Under the pieces are notes generated by a model, which saw only the letters and a list, made by a program, of their open reading frames with translations, was not told the DNA's origin and made no database searches. The position numbers and the translations under genes were made by a program. Source: Pelagibacterium lentulum (lineage in GTDB: Bacteria; Pseudomonadota; Alphaproteobacteria; Rhizobiales; Devosiaceae). Taken from it: DNA of 64,000 nucleotides. The stretch lies in contig NZ_RZMW01000008.1 in assembly GCF_003992625.1 (NCBI RefSeq), positions 186,001 through 250,000 of the forward strand. Direction: 5' to 3'. Below are positions 35,451 through 43,078 of the stretch, piece after piece. Numbering within the stretch: the stretch's first letter is position 1; each line of letters starts with the position of its first letter.

Positions 35451-36206
35451 ATGACTGAACTGAAGACTTTTGATTTTGGCGCTCACGGTATCCGCGTGGT
35501 GGTGATTGAGGACGAGCCGTGGTTCATCACACGAGACGTGGCACTGGCCTTGAACATTGCGGTGCAAGAGGATGGGAGCGTCAATACCGCGAACGTGACG
35601 CGGTTCGTTGGGACGGATGAGAAACAGCTTCTTCGCCGATCTACCCCTCGCCTGACGATGGATACTGTGAATGAACTTTTCCGCCGTAAGCAGCCTTCAT
35701 TGTCAGCGGTCTCCGAGTCTGGCCTTTACAAGCTCATTATGCGCTCGGACAAACCCGAAGCCCGCAAGTTTCAAGACTGGGTGACCCGCGAAGTCCTCCC
35801 CGCTATCCGCAAGACAGGCGGTTATCTTCTCAATGAGGAAGCACGGGAGACAGCCAAGGCCGACGACCGGCAGGGAATGCCGTTGCCTGAAGAGTTCGCT
35901 CAGGTCATGCAGCATTTGGCTGAGATCACCGCGATCAACAAGGAACTGGTGGAAACCAACCGTAAGCTGGTTGAGCTTCTTCAGTCCCAGCCCGCTCCGG
36001 CCCCTGAGGTCAAGGACGAAACACCGACCCTTGCCCGTGAGTTTATCCGCACCAATCGCCTTGGCTGCTCAAGCTCGGACCTCGGCTGGGCAGCAACAAA
36101 ATACTGCAACGACCGGGGCATCTACTTTGTGGAAGGAAGCGGCAACCGCTCGAACCGCTACCCTCGCTGGGTGCTTGAAATCGTGGCTCCCGGTGTCTTC
36201 GCGTAG
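35451..36206 (+). CDS. Phage antirepressor (Bro-N family)
   Basis: 251 residues from ATG 35451 (an in-frame ATG at 35439 is too close to the aggaa ribosome-binding site). The N-terminal ~115 residues form a Bro-N domain: WFITRDVALALNIA, LYKLIMRSDKPEARKFQDWV and TREVLPAIRKTGGYL. The C-terminal part has a coiled-coil-like stretch (HLAEITAINKELVETNRKLV), then a wHTH-like end (LGCSSSDLGWAATKYCNDRG). Bro-N antirepressors inactivate a prophage repressor, but no repressor gene is apparent nearby. Confidence 0.85.
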   Translation: MTELKTFDFGAHGIRVVVIEDEPWFITRDVALALNIAVQEDGSVNTANVTRFVGTDEKQLLRRSTPRLTMDTVNELFRRKQPSLSAVSESGLYKLIMRSDKPEARKFQDWVTREVLPAIRKTGGYLLNEEARETAKADDRQGMPLPEEFAQVMQHLAEITAINKELVETNRKLVELLQSQPAPAPEVKDETPTLAREFIRTNRLGCSSSDLGWAATKYCNDRGIYFVEGSGNRSNRYPRWVLEIVAPGVFA

Positions 36207-36216
36207 GAGATCGAAT

Positions 36217-36465
36217 ATGACCACTGAATACCAAGTCCACACACATCGGTTCATCGGCCCCGACGAAATGAACCGGCTCAATAAGGCAAAGGCCCTTGAG
36301 GTCATAGATGAGGAACACACCTGCACCCCCGGAATGAATAGGCGCGTGGTTCGGCTCCCTGATGGGACGCTGTGGCGTGGCCTCTATGACATTAAATATC
36401 TGACCTTCGAGCCAGTGGAACCGGTTGAGGTCACGGTCAAGAAGTGGCGCTCCCTGAACCACTGA
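36217..36465 (+). CDS. Small hypothetical protein (phage block)
   Basis: 82 residues from ATG 36217 behind an aggaga ribosome-binding site, 10 nt after the antirepressor. Starts MTTEYQVHTHRFIGPDEMNR; later parts (RVVRLPDGTLWRGLYD) look like a compact beta-rich fold. Not recognised. Followed by the first of a series of hairpin terminators. Confidence 0.6.
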   Translation: MTTEYQVHTHRFIGPDEMNRLNKAKALEVIDEEHTCTPGMNRRVVRLPDGTLWRGLYDIKYLTFEPVEPVEVTVKKWRSLNH

Positions 36466-36522
36466 CCAATTACCCCTCAGTATAGGACGCTCACAACCGT
36501 CACCCTCAAAATCACTTTCGTC

Positions 36523-36555
36523 AGCCCTCGTGCCTCTCCGGTGCGGGGGCTTTTT
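36523..36555 (+). terminator. Strong terminator before the ssb-like fragment
   Basis: Twelve-base arms agccctcgtgcc/ggtgcgggggct (mostly paired, with G-U allowed) around tctcc, then ttttt. Immediately followed, within 30 nt, by the leader and ribosome-binding site of the next small gene. Confidence 0.8.
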
Positions 36556-36583
36556 GCATTTATGACCACGTTAAAGGAATAAC

Positions 36584-36682
36584 ATGGCCGACAATAAGAA
36601 GCGCAAGGCCGTAAACCTTGCGACCCCGAAGGTTCCCTTCCGTTTCCCGAAGCTCAATGAGCCGGACTACGGTTTCCGCTGA
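36584..36682 (+). pseudogene. Truncated T7-type ssDNA-binding protein (N-terminus only)
   Basis: 32 codons from ATG 36584, with an AAAGGAA ribosome-binding site. The product begins MADNKKRKAVNLATPK and ends FPKLNEPDYGFR; the TP ... PxLNxPD core matches, from memory, the first ~30 residues of gp2.5-like ssDNA-binding proteins of T7-like phages (~200 residues). The frame then stops and the remaining ~170 codons are missing, so the gene appears truncated. An intact mini-protein cannot be ruled out. Confidence 0.5.
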
Positions 36683-36689
36683 CCTCCAT

Positions 36690-37210
36690 CACTGAAATTG
36701 ATAGCTCATCACAGATATTGATAATAAGACTCAGTGAATGGCAAAAAGACAAGTTATTACAGATGGATACGGATATATCCTTACCTTGTCTCTGGCAAAC
36801 TCTAAATATTCCAGTAAAATCAATTACTTATAATTACCCCTCATACCTGGATAAGCTGCCCTATGATATTATAGGTTCTTCATGCTCATTCCCGATGCCT
36901 TCTCCTGAAGGATGGAGGGAAGATTATGATGAAGACAGCTATAGTGGACACTAATGTTGACCATAGCCAACCTAGGTCAACTTCAGTGGCCCGTGAGAGG
37001 TCACGTCATCAAAATCTCCTATAACCATTTTCATGGGGATAATGACCATCATTCATGCCGCGCCATTTGGTCGCCTGATCTTCATGACCCCGCAAATCCA
37101 CACAGGGACTCGCTGAGAGTCCTTTTCGGCCTTCCATAAGGCTTGGCAAGGCAAAGGCCCGCAACCCCGCTCACTGAGTCTCCCTGCCCCATTATCATCA
37201 CCATCATTCC
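36690..37210 (+). other. AT-rich stretch with candidate mini-genes
   Basis: Between the ssb-like fragment and the gp15-like gene lies a stretch visibly richer in A+T than the rest of the element. It holds several short frames: 36738-36833 (MAKRQVITDGYGYIL...), 36926-37024 (MMKTAIVDTNVDHSQ..., behind GGAGGGAA) and 37033-37116 (MGIMTIIHAAPFGRL..., ending in a terminator at 37106-37126). A 78-codon frame at 36718-36954 overlaps the first. Tiny early genes of this kind are typical of T7-like phages. None is recognised. Confidence 0.3.
37106..37126 (+). terminator. Hairpin terminator
   Basis: ggactc/gagtcc with a small loop, then cctttt. Confidence 0.55.
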
Positions 37211-37215
37211 ATCAG

Positions 37216-37244
37216 GCCCCCGGCCAATGCGGTTCGGGGTTTTT
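37216..37244 (+). terminator. Terminator before the gp15-like gene
   Basis: Stem ccccg/cgggg with inner gcc/ggt pairing and a ttttt tract ending 28 nt before the gp15-like start. Confidence 0.75.
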
Positions 37245-37247
37245 CTG

Positions 37248-37267
37248 TATGCGACAACCGCAAGGAA
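37248..37267 (+). repeat. Conserved leader tatgcgacaaccgcaaggaa, copy 1
   Basis: Identical to 39730-39749; a related one (tatgaccacgttaaaggaat) lies at 36561-36580. Each sits between a terminator U-tract and the next start codon. Copy 1 encodes a 7-codon mini-ORF (MRQPQGT) whose stop abuts the gp15-like ATG. Confidence 0.8.
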
Positions 37268-37272
37268 CATAA

Positions 37273-39672
37273 ATGGCAAACACAGTTCCGGGGCTTCGGC
37301 CTCATACTTCTGACCGTCCATCCGTAGGCGCTGCTAACCGGGGACGCGCTCAGTCCCCTTCGCCCCGCGATATACAGGCTCCGGGGCTTCGTCCTACCGC
37401 TCGCCCGGTGGACACTTACGCGCGGCCTCAGGCACCCGCTGAGGGCAACTCGATGCTCCAACTGGCCTCCGCCTTGGCCGCGATCAGTCCCACCCTGAAC
37501 ACCTATTTGCAGGAAGAGGGAAACCGTCAGCGTCAACATTACGAGGACTTGGCGGCACGTAGGCTGGCCGGGATGACCAATGAAGAGGCTGAGCGTCGTT
37601 ATCGCGAAGGCTCGCTTCAAGACTTGGATAACCCTTGGTATCAGGCTGCCTTTATGAAGAGCCTCGGTCAGCGCCTCGCCTTCGACCGTCAGAACCAATT
37701 GTCCCGCATCTACGAGACCGACTTCGATAAGCGTAATGGCGACTTCGGTTCCCTTATCGCGGAACAATCAGCCGCCGATCTTGAGACCTATGGTGACAAT
37801 CGGTTCTTCATGGAGGGCTACGGCCCTATCATGGACAACTACCGTACCCGTGGTCTTGCCACTCAGGCGGAACACCAGACTGAGCTTCTGCACACCGAAG
37901 CCCGCGAGAATGTCTTCGGCACATTCCTCGGTGTTGCCCATGATGGCATCCGTGAAGGTCATACCCCTGAAGAAATCCACCAGTCCATCCGTGCGCTGTT
38001 CTCAGGGAACCAGCAGTTCCTCCATATGTCCTTCCGAGAGCAAGACGAAGAAATGCTCAAGGTGGCCTCTCAGTTGGCCGAAGAGGGACATTACGAGCTT
38101 GTTCAGGAAATCCTCAGAGGCAACCGAACGGGCGCTGATGGTACTGAACTTGGCCCTTTGGTGGAAAACCGTGCCCACAGTGCCCGTGCCTATCAAATCC
38201 TCACCCGCGCTCAGAATGTCCGGGCAGGAAATGACCATGATGCAACATGGGATTTGTGGTCGGACATTCAGCGTCGTGCCCGTGACGGAACGATTACTGA
38301 AGAGGAACTGAGGGAGATCAGGGAAGAGAACCCTAACCTGATGACCCGTGAGCAGTACCAGTCCATCCTGCGCATCAGTGAAGGTGAGCAGATGAAGCGG
38401 GAGGCCGCGCTGCTTGAGGCTGAGACCGAAGCGGCCTACCAGATGGCCTATAACGGTGAACGCCGTGCCCGCCTCGGCAATGACCTTCAGGAGCTTGAAG
38501 CGGGACGCCTCGGTTACCTTGAGGACATTGAGGTTATCGGCCCTGATGGAAAGCCCAAGACAATTACCGGCGATGACCGGGCTGCTGAGGTTCTGGACTA
38601 TTACTCGATGGAACTTGCCAACCGGGTAGCGGATGGTGAGATCACCGAGGATGACAGGTTCGCCCTTGAGGTCACCGCATATGCCACGAGCGGCATGACG
38701 AATGACCGTTGGAAAATCCCGCTCACACATGGGTACGCTGCGGCCTCGTCCATGACCACTGCGGGTGGCGGTGATTGGCCTCCTGCGGTCGCTGAGGGTA
38801 TCGAGTTGTATAATCGTCTCCGGGCGATTGACCCCCGGTACGTGAACACCATCATCGGGTCCAATGAACAGGAGTTCTTCGAGTCCATCAGGGTTTCTGA
38901 AGCGGACTTGGGGATGACCAGAGACCAAGCCTTGTCATTTGCGATGGCCGATCAGGGCACCCAGTCTGGCAATCCGTACCACACGATTACCATCAGGGAC
39001 GTTGAGGACGCCTTACGCGGCTCTAACGCCCGCCAGTTCTCATTCATGGGTTTTGGTCCGGGTGACGTTCGGAACCTCGGTGAAGCCTCTGATGCTATCG
39101 TTCGGTACGCTCAGCGTTACAGTCGTCTTGGCAAGGACGAGGCGATCAGGCGTGGTGTTGAGGCATTCAACAATAACTATCAGATCATCAATGGCTGGGC
39201 GGTCCACGCAAGTGGGCGTTCGGTGCCAGCGCAGTTCTCTCAGTATGCTGGTGACTATGCCCGGTATTACGTGCGGAACTGGATGGCTGATGGAGAGGTA
39301 CTGGACGAGCAGGACGTTATTCTTATTCCTGCCCCTATGGGGTCAGACACTTGGATGCTGTTTGACGTCTCGATGATGGCACCAGTTGCCAACCCTGAGC
39401 GGCGTTACATCACCCCAAGGACGCTGATGGAGCATCAGGAGACCGTGGCGGCTGAACGGGCACTCAGGCAGGACCGGGAGATCAATGCCAGAAGCATGGC
39501 CCGCGATCTCAATATGCTGCCTCAGGGTGGCGCTCCCGGCCACTACTACCAGAATAATCAGGTTTACCGGGTGGACTTTGAGGATGGTTCGACAGAGCCA
39601 ATCTTCGTTCCTGCCACGCGGGGTGCCCAAGGCTCTTGGATCACCGACCCGCCTGAATGGCTCCGAGACTGA
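37273..39672 (+). CDS. T7 gp15-like internal virion protein
   Basis: 799 residues in one intact frame. It resembles T7 gp15 (747 residues), the internal core protein that forms the periplasmic ejection tube during DNA delivery. Shared landmarks: an N-terminal Pro/Ser-rich head; a helical ~100-residue segment (MTNEEAERRYREGSLQDLDN ... FDRQNQLSRI) matching the T7 LTPEQRREALNNG region; a middle RAIDPRYVNTIIGSNEQEFF like the T7 RNADPQLIAALYPDQAELF stretch; and a C-terminal WMLFDVSMMAPV region. No signal peptide or transmembrane helix. It stands between two terminators, not with the gp14, gp16, capsid or tail genes that accompany it in phages. The intact 2.4-kb frame argues for recent arrival or selection. 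Confidence 0.75.
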   Translation: MANTVPGLRPHTSDRPSVGAANRGRAQSPSPRDIQAPGLRPTARPVDTYARPQAPAEGNSMLQLASALAAISPTLNTYLQEEGNRQRQHYEDLAARRLAGMTNEEAERRYREGSLQDLDNPWYQAAFMKSLGQRLAFDRQNQLSRIYETDFDKRNGDFGSLIAEQSAADLETYGDNRFFMEGYGPIMDNYRTRGLATQAEHQTELLHTEARENVFGTFLGVAHDGIREGHTPEEIHQSIRALFSGNQQFLHMSFREQDEEMLKVASQLAEEGHYELVQEILRGNRTGADGTELGPLVENRAHSARAYQILTRAQNVRAGNDHDATWDLWSDIQRRARDGTITEEELREIREENPNLMTREQYQSILRISEGEQMKREAALLEAETEAAYQMAYNGERRARLGNDLQELEAGRLGYLEDIEVIGPDGKPKTITGDDRAAEVLDYYSMELANRVADGEITEDDRFALEVTAYATSGMTNDRWKIPLTHGYAAASSMTTAGGGDWPPAVAEGIELYNRLRAIDPRYVNTIIGSNEQEFFESIRVSEADLGMTRDQALSFAMADQGTQSGNPYHTITIRDVEDALRGSNARQFSFMGFGPGDVRNLGEASDAIVRYAQRYSRLGKDEAIRRGVEAFNNNYQIINGWAVHASGRSVPAQFSQYAGDYARYYVRNWMADGEVLDEQDVILIPAPMGSDTWMLFDVSMMAPVANPERRYITPRTLMEHQETVAAERALRQDREINARSMARDLNMLPQGGAPGHYYQNNQVYRVDFEDGSTEPIFVPATRGAQGSWITDPPEWLRD

Positions 39673-39697
39673 ATACCCCCTTCAATCAACTTCACAT

Positions 39698-39727
39698 GGC
39701 CCTGAGCTTCGCGCTTGGGGCCTTTTT
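39698..39727 (+). terminator. Terminator after the gp15-like gene
   Basis: Arms ggccctgagc/gcttggggcc with loop ttcgc, then ttttt, 26 nt past the stop. Confidence 0.85.
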
Positions 39728-39729
39728 CA

Positions 39730-39749
39730 TATGCGACAACCGCAAGGAA
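39730..39749 (+). repeat. Conserved leader tatgcgacaaccgcaaggaa, copy 2
   Basis: Identical to 37248-37267. Here the mini-ORF is open through the next gene's start, so the MarR-like gene could begin at 39731 or at 39755. Confidence 0.8.
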
Positions 39750-39754
39750 TCTAC

Positions 39755-40141
39755 ATGACCAAAAAACTGTCACAGAACCACAAGCCTACCGCTGAAGGCA
39801 TCGATCAACTGCTTGAGTTGATAGGGCTGTTTCGAGAGCAACACCCCATGATGCCCATGCAGATGGCCCATACATTCTTATTGATTGCACGATACCCCGG
39901 CATCCGCGCTTCTGAATTGATCGACATTACCGGCCTTAGCCAACCCTCGGTCTCCCGCAACGTCGCTGCCCTGACTAAGCTCGACAGCAACGGCTCATCG
40001 GGACTGAGCCTCATCAAGCGGACGTTGTGCCCTGAAGACCCGCGAGTACACCGGCTGAAGCTAACCAAGAAGGGAAAGCAGTTCCTTTCCGAGATCACCG
40101 GGGTCACTCAAGAGAATAACGGCCTGTTCGACAATCTGTAG
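39755..40141 (+). CDS. MarR-like winged-helix regulator, copy 1
   Basis: 128 residues from ATG 39755, with an aaggaa ribosome-binding site. A MarR/phage-type winged helix (ELIDITGLSQPSVSRNVAAL as recognition helices, then RVHRLKLTKKGKQFL as the wing). A close paralogue (about 69 of 108 aligned residues identical) is at 42443, 2.3 kb away in the same element. Small regulators of this type occur in podoviruses. Targets unknown, but an upstream terminator-plus-leader suggests independent expression. Confidence 0.8.
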   Translation: MTKKLSQNHKPTAEGIDQLLELIGLFREQHPMMPMQMAHTFLLIARYPGIRASELIDITGLSQPSVSRNVAALTKLDSNGSSGLSLIKRTLCPEDPRVHRLKLTKKGKQFLSEITGVTQENNGLFDNL

Positions 40142-40201
40142 CTGACGCTGATCGACTAGGTATATTACCAATGCCCACAACCGGCGAGTAAATGCCCTCG
40201 G

Positions 40202-40330
40202 TCAAAAGGTCATTATCCCCCTGCCCATCCTCACCAACCACAGTTGTCCTGTCTTCAGGGTGATTACGGCTCTAGCGTTGTCCAATAGCAGGTGACGGGT
40301 GGGCAGCGGAATGATGATCTTGAACCCCAC
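40202..40330 (-). CDS. Possible 42-residue ORF abutting the protease stop
   Basis: GTG at 40330 immediately follows the TAA of the protease gene (40331-40333) on the - strand, so translational reinitiation is possible. The product (FKIIIPLPTRHLLLDNARAV, then a basic RMGRGIMTF end) reads like the C-terminal strand-rich part of a larger protein. No ribosome-binding site. Could be a remnant. Confidence 0.3.
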   Translation of the reverse strand: MGFKIIIPLPTRHLLLDNARAVITLKTGQLWLVRMGRGIMTF

Positions 40331-41731
40331 TTAATTGGCGTGGGTAGAGCAGACGATTTGAACGGTAAAGTCCCTCGCAATTTCCACCGAAGCTCTCACA
40401 GGAATTGCCTCTTTGGAGGGCTTGGTGTCCGGCAATCGAAATATGCTTAGAAAATCCAGCAATGGTCCGGTCTTAATGGCAAAGCCCACATTGGGTGCTA
40501 CCGTTCCTATCGAACTGAGTAGATAGAGTTCATCGCTCTTAGCTACCGCCACACCGATCACCTGTCCATATTCGTCAAGCAGTGGTCCGCCACTGTTGCC
40601 ATACTGAATACCCACATTGGTTGTGAACCAACGCTGTTCGCCACGTAGGCCGGTTTCGCCAGAGACAATGCCGGTGCCCACGGACAGTGAGGAATTGAGA
40701 TAAGTGGCAAGAGGATAGCCAACCGATACCACGGCCTCGCCCAGTTCAATGTCTCTAGTACGAAGCGTCGCAACTGCGTGACTATGCGGGTCATCTAGAC
40801 GCAGTACGGCAAGGTCCAGATCAGCATCGCTCAAAATGACGCTGGCCGCGCCATATCCAGGCACGTCGATGGCTGAACAGTTCTCAATCACATGATGGTT
40901 GGAAACCAATACGCCATTCTCCGCCACGAAAAAGCCGGTGCCATAACTCACTCTAGGAACGGTTGGCGTAAAACCTTGCGGCGTCTGTACCGCCTCTGGT
41001 GACTGTGACGTTGCCAGTAGAGGGTATGAATGCGATGCCATGAACACAGCCAGCATCCCCCCTACCTCATCATATTGACTGTCCCACTCTATCGAGAACC
41101 CAATGCTGCTTTGAGGTGCCGCCGACATATAGATGTAGAATGGAAAGCCCTGCCGATAGCCTGTCACGACAAAGCGGCTGGCATTGAAGGTCTTGTAAGT
41201 AATTTGCCGTCTGGCATTTTCGGTAGATAGCGACCGATAGAGACTCTCGTAGCTTTCGTCAGCGTACGGCTTGCTAATCGTTTCGAGCCGGATTGAGTTT
41301 GATGGATCGAAATAGGCCATGCCGCGCCGGGTGTTCTCAGTTTGACTGAGCAAAGCAGTCGGCAAAAGCATCGACATTTGGCCGCGCGCGTCTTCCACTA
41401 TCTCCATGCCCATTTCGGCAAACATGAAACTGGCACGTTCATGAAGGTCAATCAGGGCTGTTGAACTGAGGACGCCGCTCGGCTGGTCACCACGCACAGC
41501 TTGGAAATTGGTCAGCGCACGGTACGTGGCGGGGCCGAACTGGCTGTCCGCAATCGCACTGTATTGTCCAACCAAGATCAGCTTGGACTGTAGCAGTCCC
41601 CGGTCTTCTTCACTCATTGAGTAGAACCACTGCCGACTTGCGTTTAAGTCCGCTTGAACGGGAAATGCCCAACCGGCAATCAGACACATGAAGCAGAAAT
41701 AAAGTGACGGATTGAATAAACGCTGAGGCAA
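40331..41731 (-). CDS. Secreted trypsin-like serine protease with peptidoglycan-binding-like N-terminus
   Basis: 466 residues from TTG 41731, chosen because it sits 6 nt behind GGGGGA (a TTG 18 nt further upstream is the longest frame). Signal peptide (YFCFMCLIAGWAFPVQA), then a ~60-residue helical segment (GQYSAIADSQFGPATYRAL ... TALIDLHERA) that looks like a PG_binding_1-type domain. The C-terminal ~200 residues are a trypsin/DegP-like peptidase with triad His280 (VSNHHVIEN), Asp306 (DADLDLAVLRL) and Ser380 (YGNSGGPLLDEYG). No PDZ domain. Likely periplasmic or extracellular; substrate unknown. Confidence 0.82.
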   Translation of the reverse strand: MPQRLFNPSLYFCFMCLIAGWAFPVQADLNASRQWFYSMSEEDRGLLQSKLILVGQYSAIADSQFGPATYRALTNFQAVRGDQPSGVLSSTALIDLHERASFMFAEMGMEIVEDARGQMSMLLPTALLSQTENTRRGMAYFDPSNSIRLETISKPYADESYESLYRSLSTENARRQITYKTFNASRFVVTGYRQGFPFYIYMSAAPQSSIGFSIEWDSQYDEVGGMLAVFMASHSYPLLATSQSPEAVQTPQGFTPTVPRVSYGTGFFVAENGVLVSNHHVIENCSAIDVPGYGAASVILSDADLDLAVLRLDDPHSHAVATLRTRDIELGEAVVSVGYPLATYLNSSLSVGTGIVSGETGLRGEQRWFTTNVGIQYGNSGGPLLDEYGQVIGVAVAKSDELYLLSSIGTVAPNVGFAIKTGPLLDFLSIFRLPDTKPSKEAIPVRASVEIARDFTVQIVCSTHAN

Positions 41732-41778
41732 GCTGTTCCCCCGATGCAAACCTTCCGATGGTCTCGGTGTATTGTGCA

Positions 41779-41818
41779 GAAAAAATCAATGCCGCCAAGA
41801 TCGACCTGTATGACTTGC
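41779..41818. repeat. 40-bp box upstream of protease gene
   Basis: Matches 42315-42354 at about 31 of 40 positions (shared gaaaaaatc and gccgccaagatc). Lies ~50 bp upstream of the chosen protease start; the other copy lies 44 bp upstream of a lipoprotein gene in the same orientation. Confidence 0.5.
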
Positions 41819-42016
41819 TATTAGCGTCGCGTCCCTCTCGCAGATGCCAATCCGCATGATGCCGTCACTGGTGCCTATTGGCCGACAGAGTAGCGGATAA
41901 TGTTCTTGAGCCAGTGTCCCATAGAGTGGACTCAGGGAGTCACTGAGCGGGGTCTCCAGTGTTGCCGGTGGGTAAGGACCAGCTTAGCTGAACCACTTGC
42001 GCGATGCCTTCCTGAG

Positions 42017-42271
42017 CTACACACAATCGAATGACGCTCGATACCCTTGAGTACTCTTATGTTTCGCTGCTTTCCCATACTGACCACAGAATCTTTCAGC
42101 TACAGGAAAAGCGTCCATTTCGTTCCACACGTTCCCAATTATCACGCCATGCTCATTGCCCGTTACGTTGTTTCCAAAGGGGCCACCATAGATATTTGCG
42201 TTCTCAGGGTCGGTGGAAGTTGCACAGCCTGTGAGAATAAGAGCGGCCGAAATGGATACAAGGCGAAGCAT
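42017..42271 (-). CDS. Small lipoprotein
   Basis: 84 residues with a classic lipoprotein signal (SISAALILTGCAT; lipobox LTGC) and a short mature part ending GYRASFDCV. An AAGGA ribosome-binding site precedes the ATG. One of two small lipoproteins in this part of the element; function unknown. Confidence 0.7.
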   Translation of the reverse strand: MLRLVSISAALILTGCATSTDPENANIYGGPFGNNVTGNEHGVIIGNVWNEMDAFPVAERFCGQYGKAAKHKSTQGYRASFDCV

Positions 42272-42314
42272 GAAGATTCCTTAGGTGGGCTGAAATGTAC
42301 CGGGCAAAAATACC

Positions 42315-42354
42315 GAAAAAATCTGAGCCGCCAAGATCAATCTACATGACCCGC
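42315..42354. repeat. 40-bp box upstream of lipoprotein gene
   Basis: Second copy of the box at 41779-41818, in the same orientation, 44 bp upstream of the lipoprotein start. Confidence 0.5.
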
Positions 42355-42442
42355 AATACCCCCCGTGGCCCCTGAATTTCCTCAAAATAACCTCTTGATT
42401 TGCCATTAACTCATTGTATTATATGAGGAAAAGGACGCTCCA

Positions 42443-42802
42443 ATGACACTCAAAACTGATGAAAACCACAAGCCCAACAACCGGGACATTGATCGTTTGA
42501 TCGAAGTGATAGACCTGTTCCGAGAACAGCGGCCCATGCTGCCGATGCAGACTGCCGCCATATTTCTACTGATTGCTCGCTACCCCGGCATCCGTCTCAA
42601 TGAACTTATGAAAATCACGGGGCTTAGTCAGGCATCGGTCTCTCGTAACGTGTCGGCCCTATCCAAACTCGATAGGCAGGGCGCACCGGGGATGAACCTT
42701 GTCCTGCGAAGGATGGACACTAAAGACCCACGGGTGCAACGGCTAAAGCTGACCAAGAAGGGCACTGAGTTTCTTGCCAGTGCCACTCTGGTTGGGGCTT
42801 AG
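42443..42802 (+). CDS. MarR-like winged-helix regulator, copy 2
   Basis: 119 residues, paralogue of the 39755 gene (about 64% identical over 108 residues). The recognition segment is ELMKITGLSQASVSRNVSAL and the wing is RVQRLKLTKKGTEFL. Ribosome-binding site aaaagga. Placed between two lipoprotein genes on the opposite strand. Two copies in one element suggest duplication followed by divergence, perhaps with distinct operators. Confidence 0.8.
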   Translation: MTLKTDENHKPNNRDIDRLIEVIDLFREQRPMLPMQTAAIFLLIARYPGIRLNELMKITGLSQASVSRNVSALSKLDRQGAPGMNLVLRRMDTKDPRVQRLKLTKKGTEFLASATLVGA

Positions 42803-42812
42803 GTGCCCGGCA

Positions 42813-43049
42813 CTACCGACACAGGCTTCTATCGACATACGTGCGATTGCCTCTGGAATTGATATAGTAGCATCCTCCGCGTGGTCCCCGGTAATACTGA
42901 CGATAGGAACTCGTCCTTGGAACGAACACTGGGCTGGATACGGTACTGACGCTAGTGCTAGTCGGAACCGTTCCTGCGGGCCGCTGTGCGTATGGCGCAG
43001 CACAGCCCGCGAGGCATAGCGCGATAGCTAATGCGGTAAATCTAATCAT
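42813..43049 (-). CDS. Lipoprotein with PBCV basic-adaptor-like domain
   Basis: 78 residues from ATG 43049, with a GGGGGGAG ribosome-binding site. Lipobox CLAGCAA, a Thr/Ser-rich linker, and a C-terminal RGGCYYINSRGNRTYVDRSL segment that fits the PBCV-specific basic adaptor domain (PF08789), a small motif found in viruses and bacteria. Role unknown. Confidence 0.7.
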   Translation of the reverse strand: MIRFTALAIALCLAGCAAPYAQRPAGTVPTSTSVSTVSSPVFVPRTSSYRQYYRGPRGGCYYINSRGNRTYVDRSLCR

Positions 43050-43078
43050 TGCTCCCCCCAAAAGCGTGGTAGATGACC

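Noticed and set aside
36954-37139. 61-codon ORF overlapping the previous frame's stop
   Set aside because: Composition and motifs are not protein-like, and a better candidate frame (37033-37116) overlaps it.
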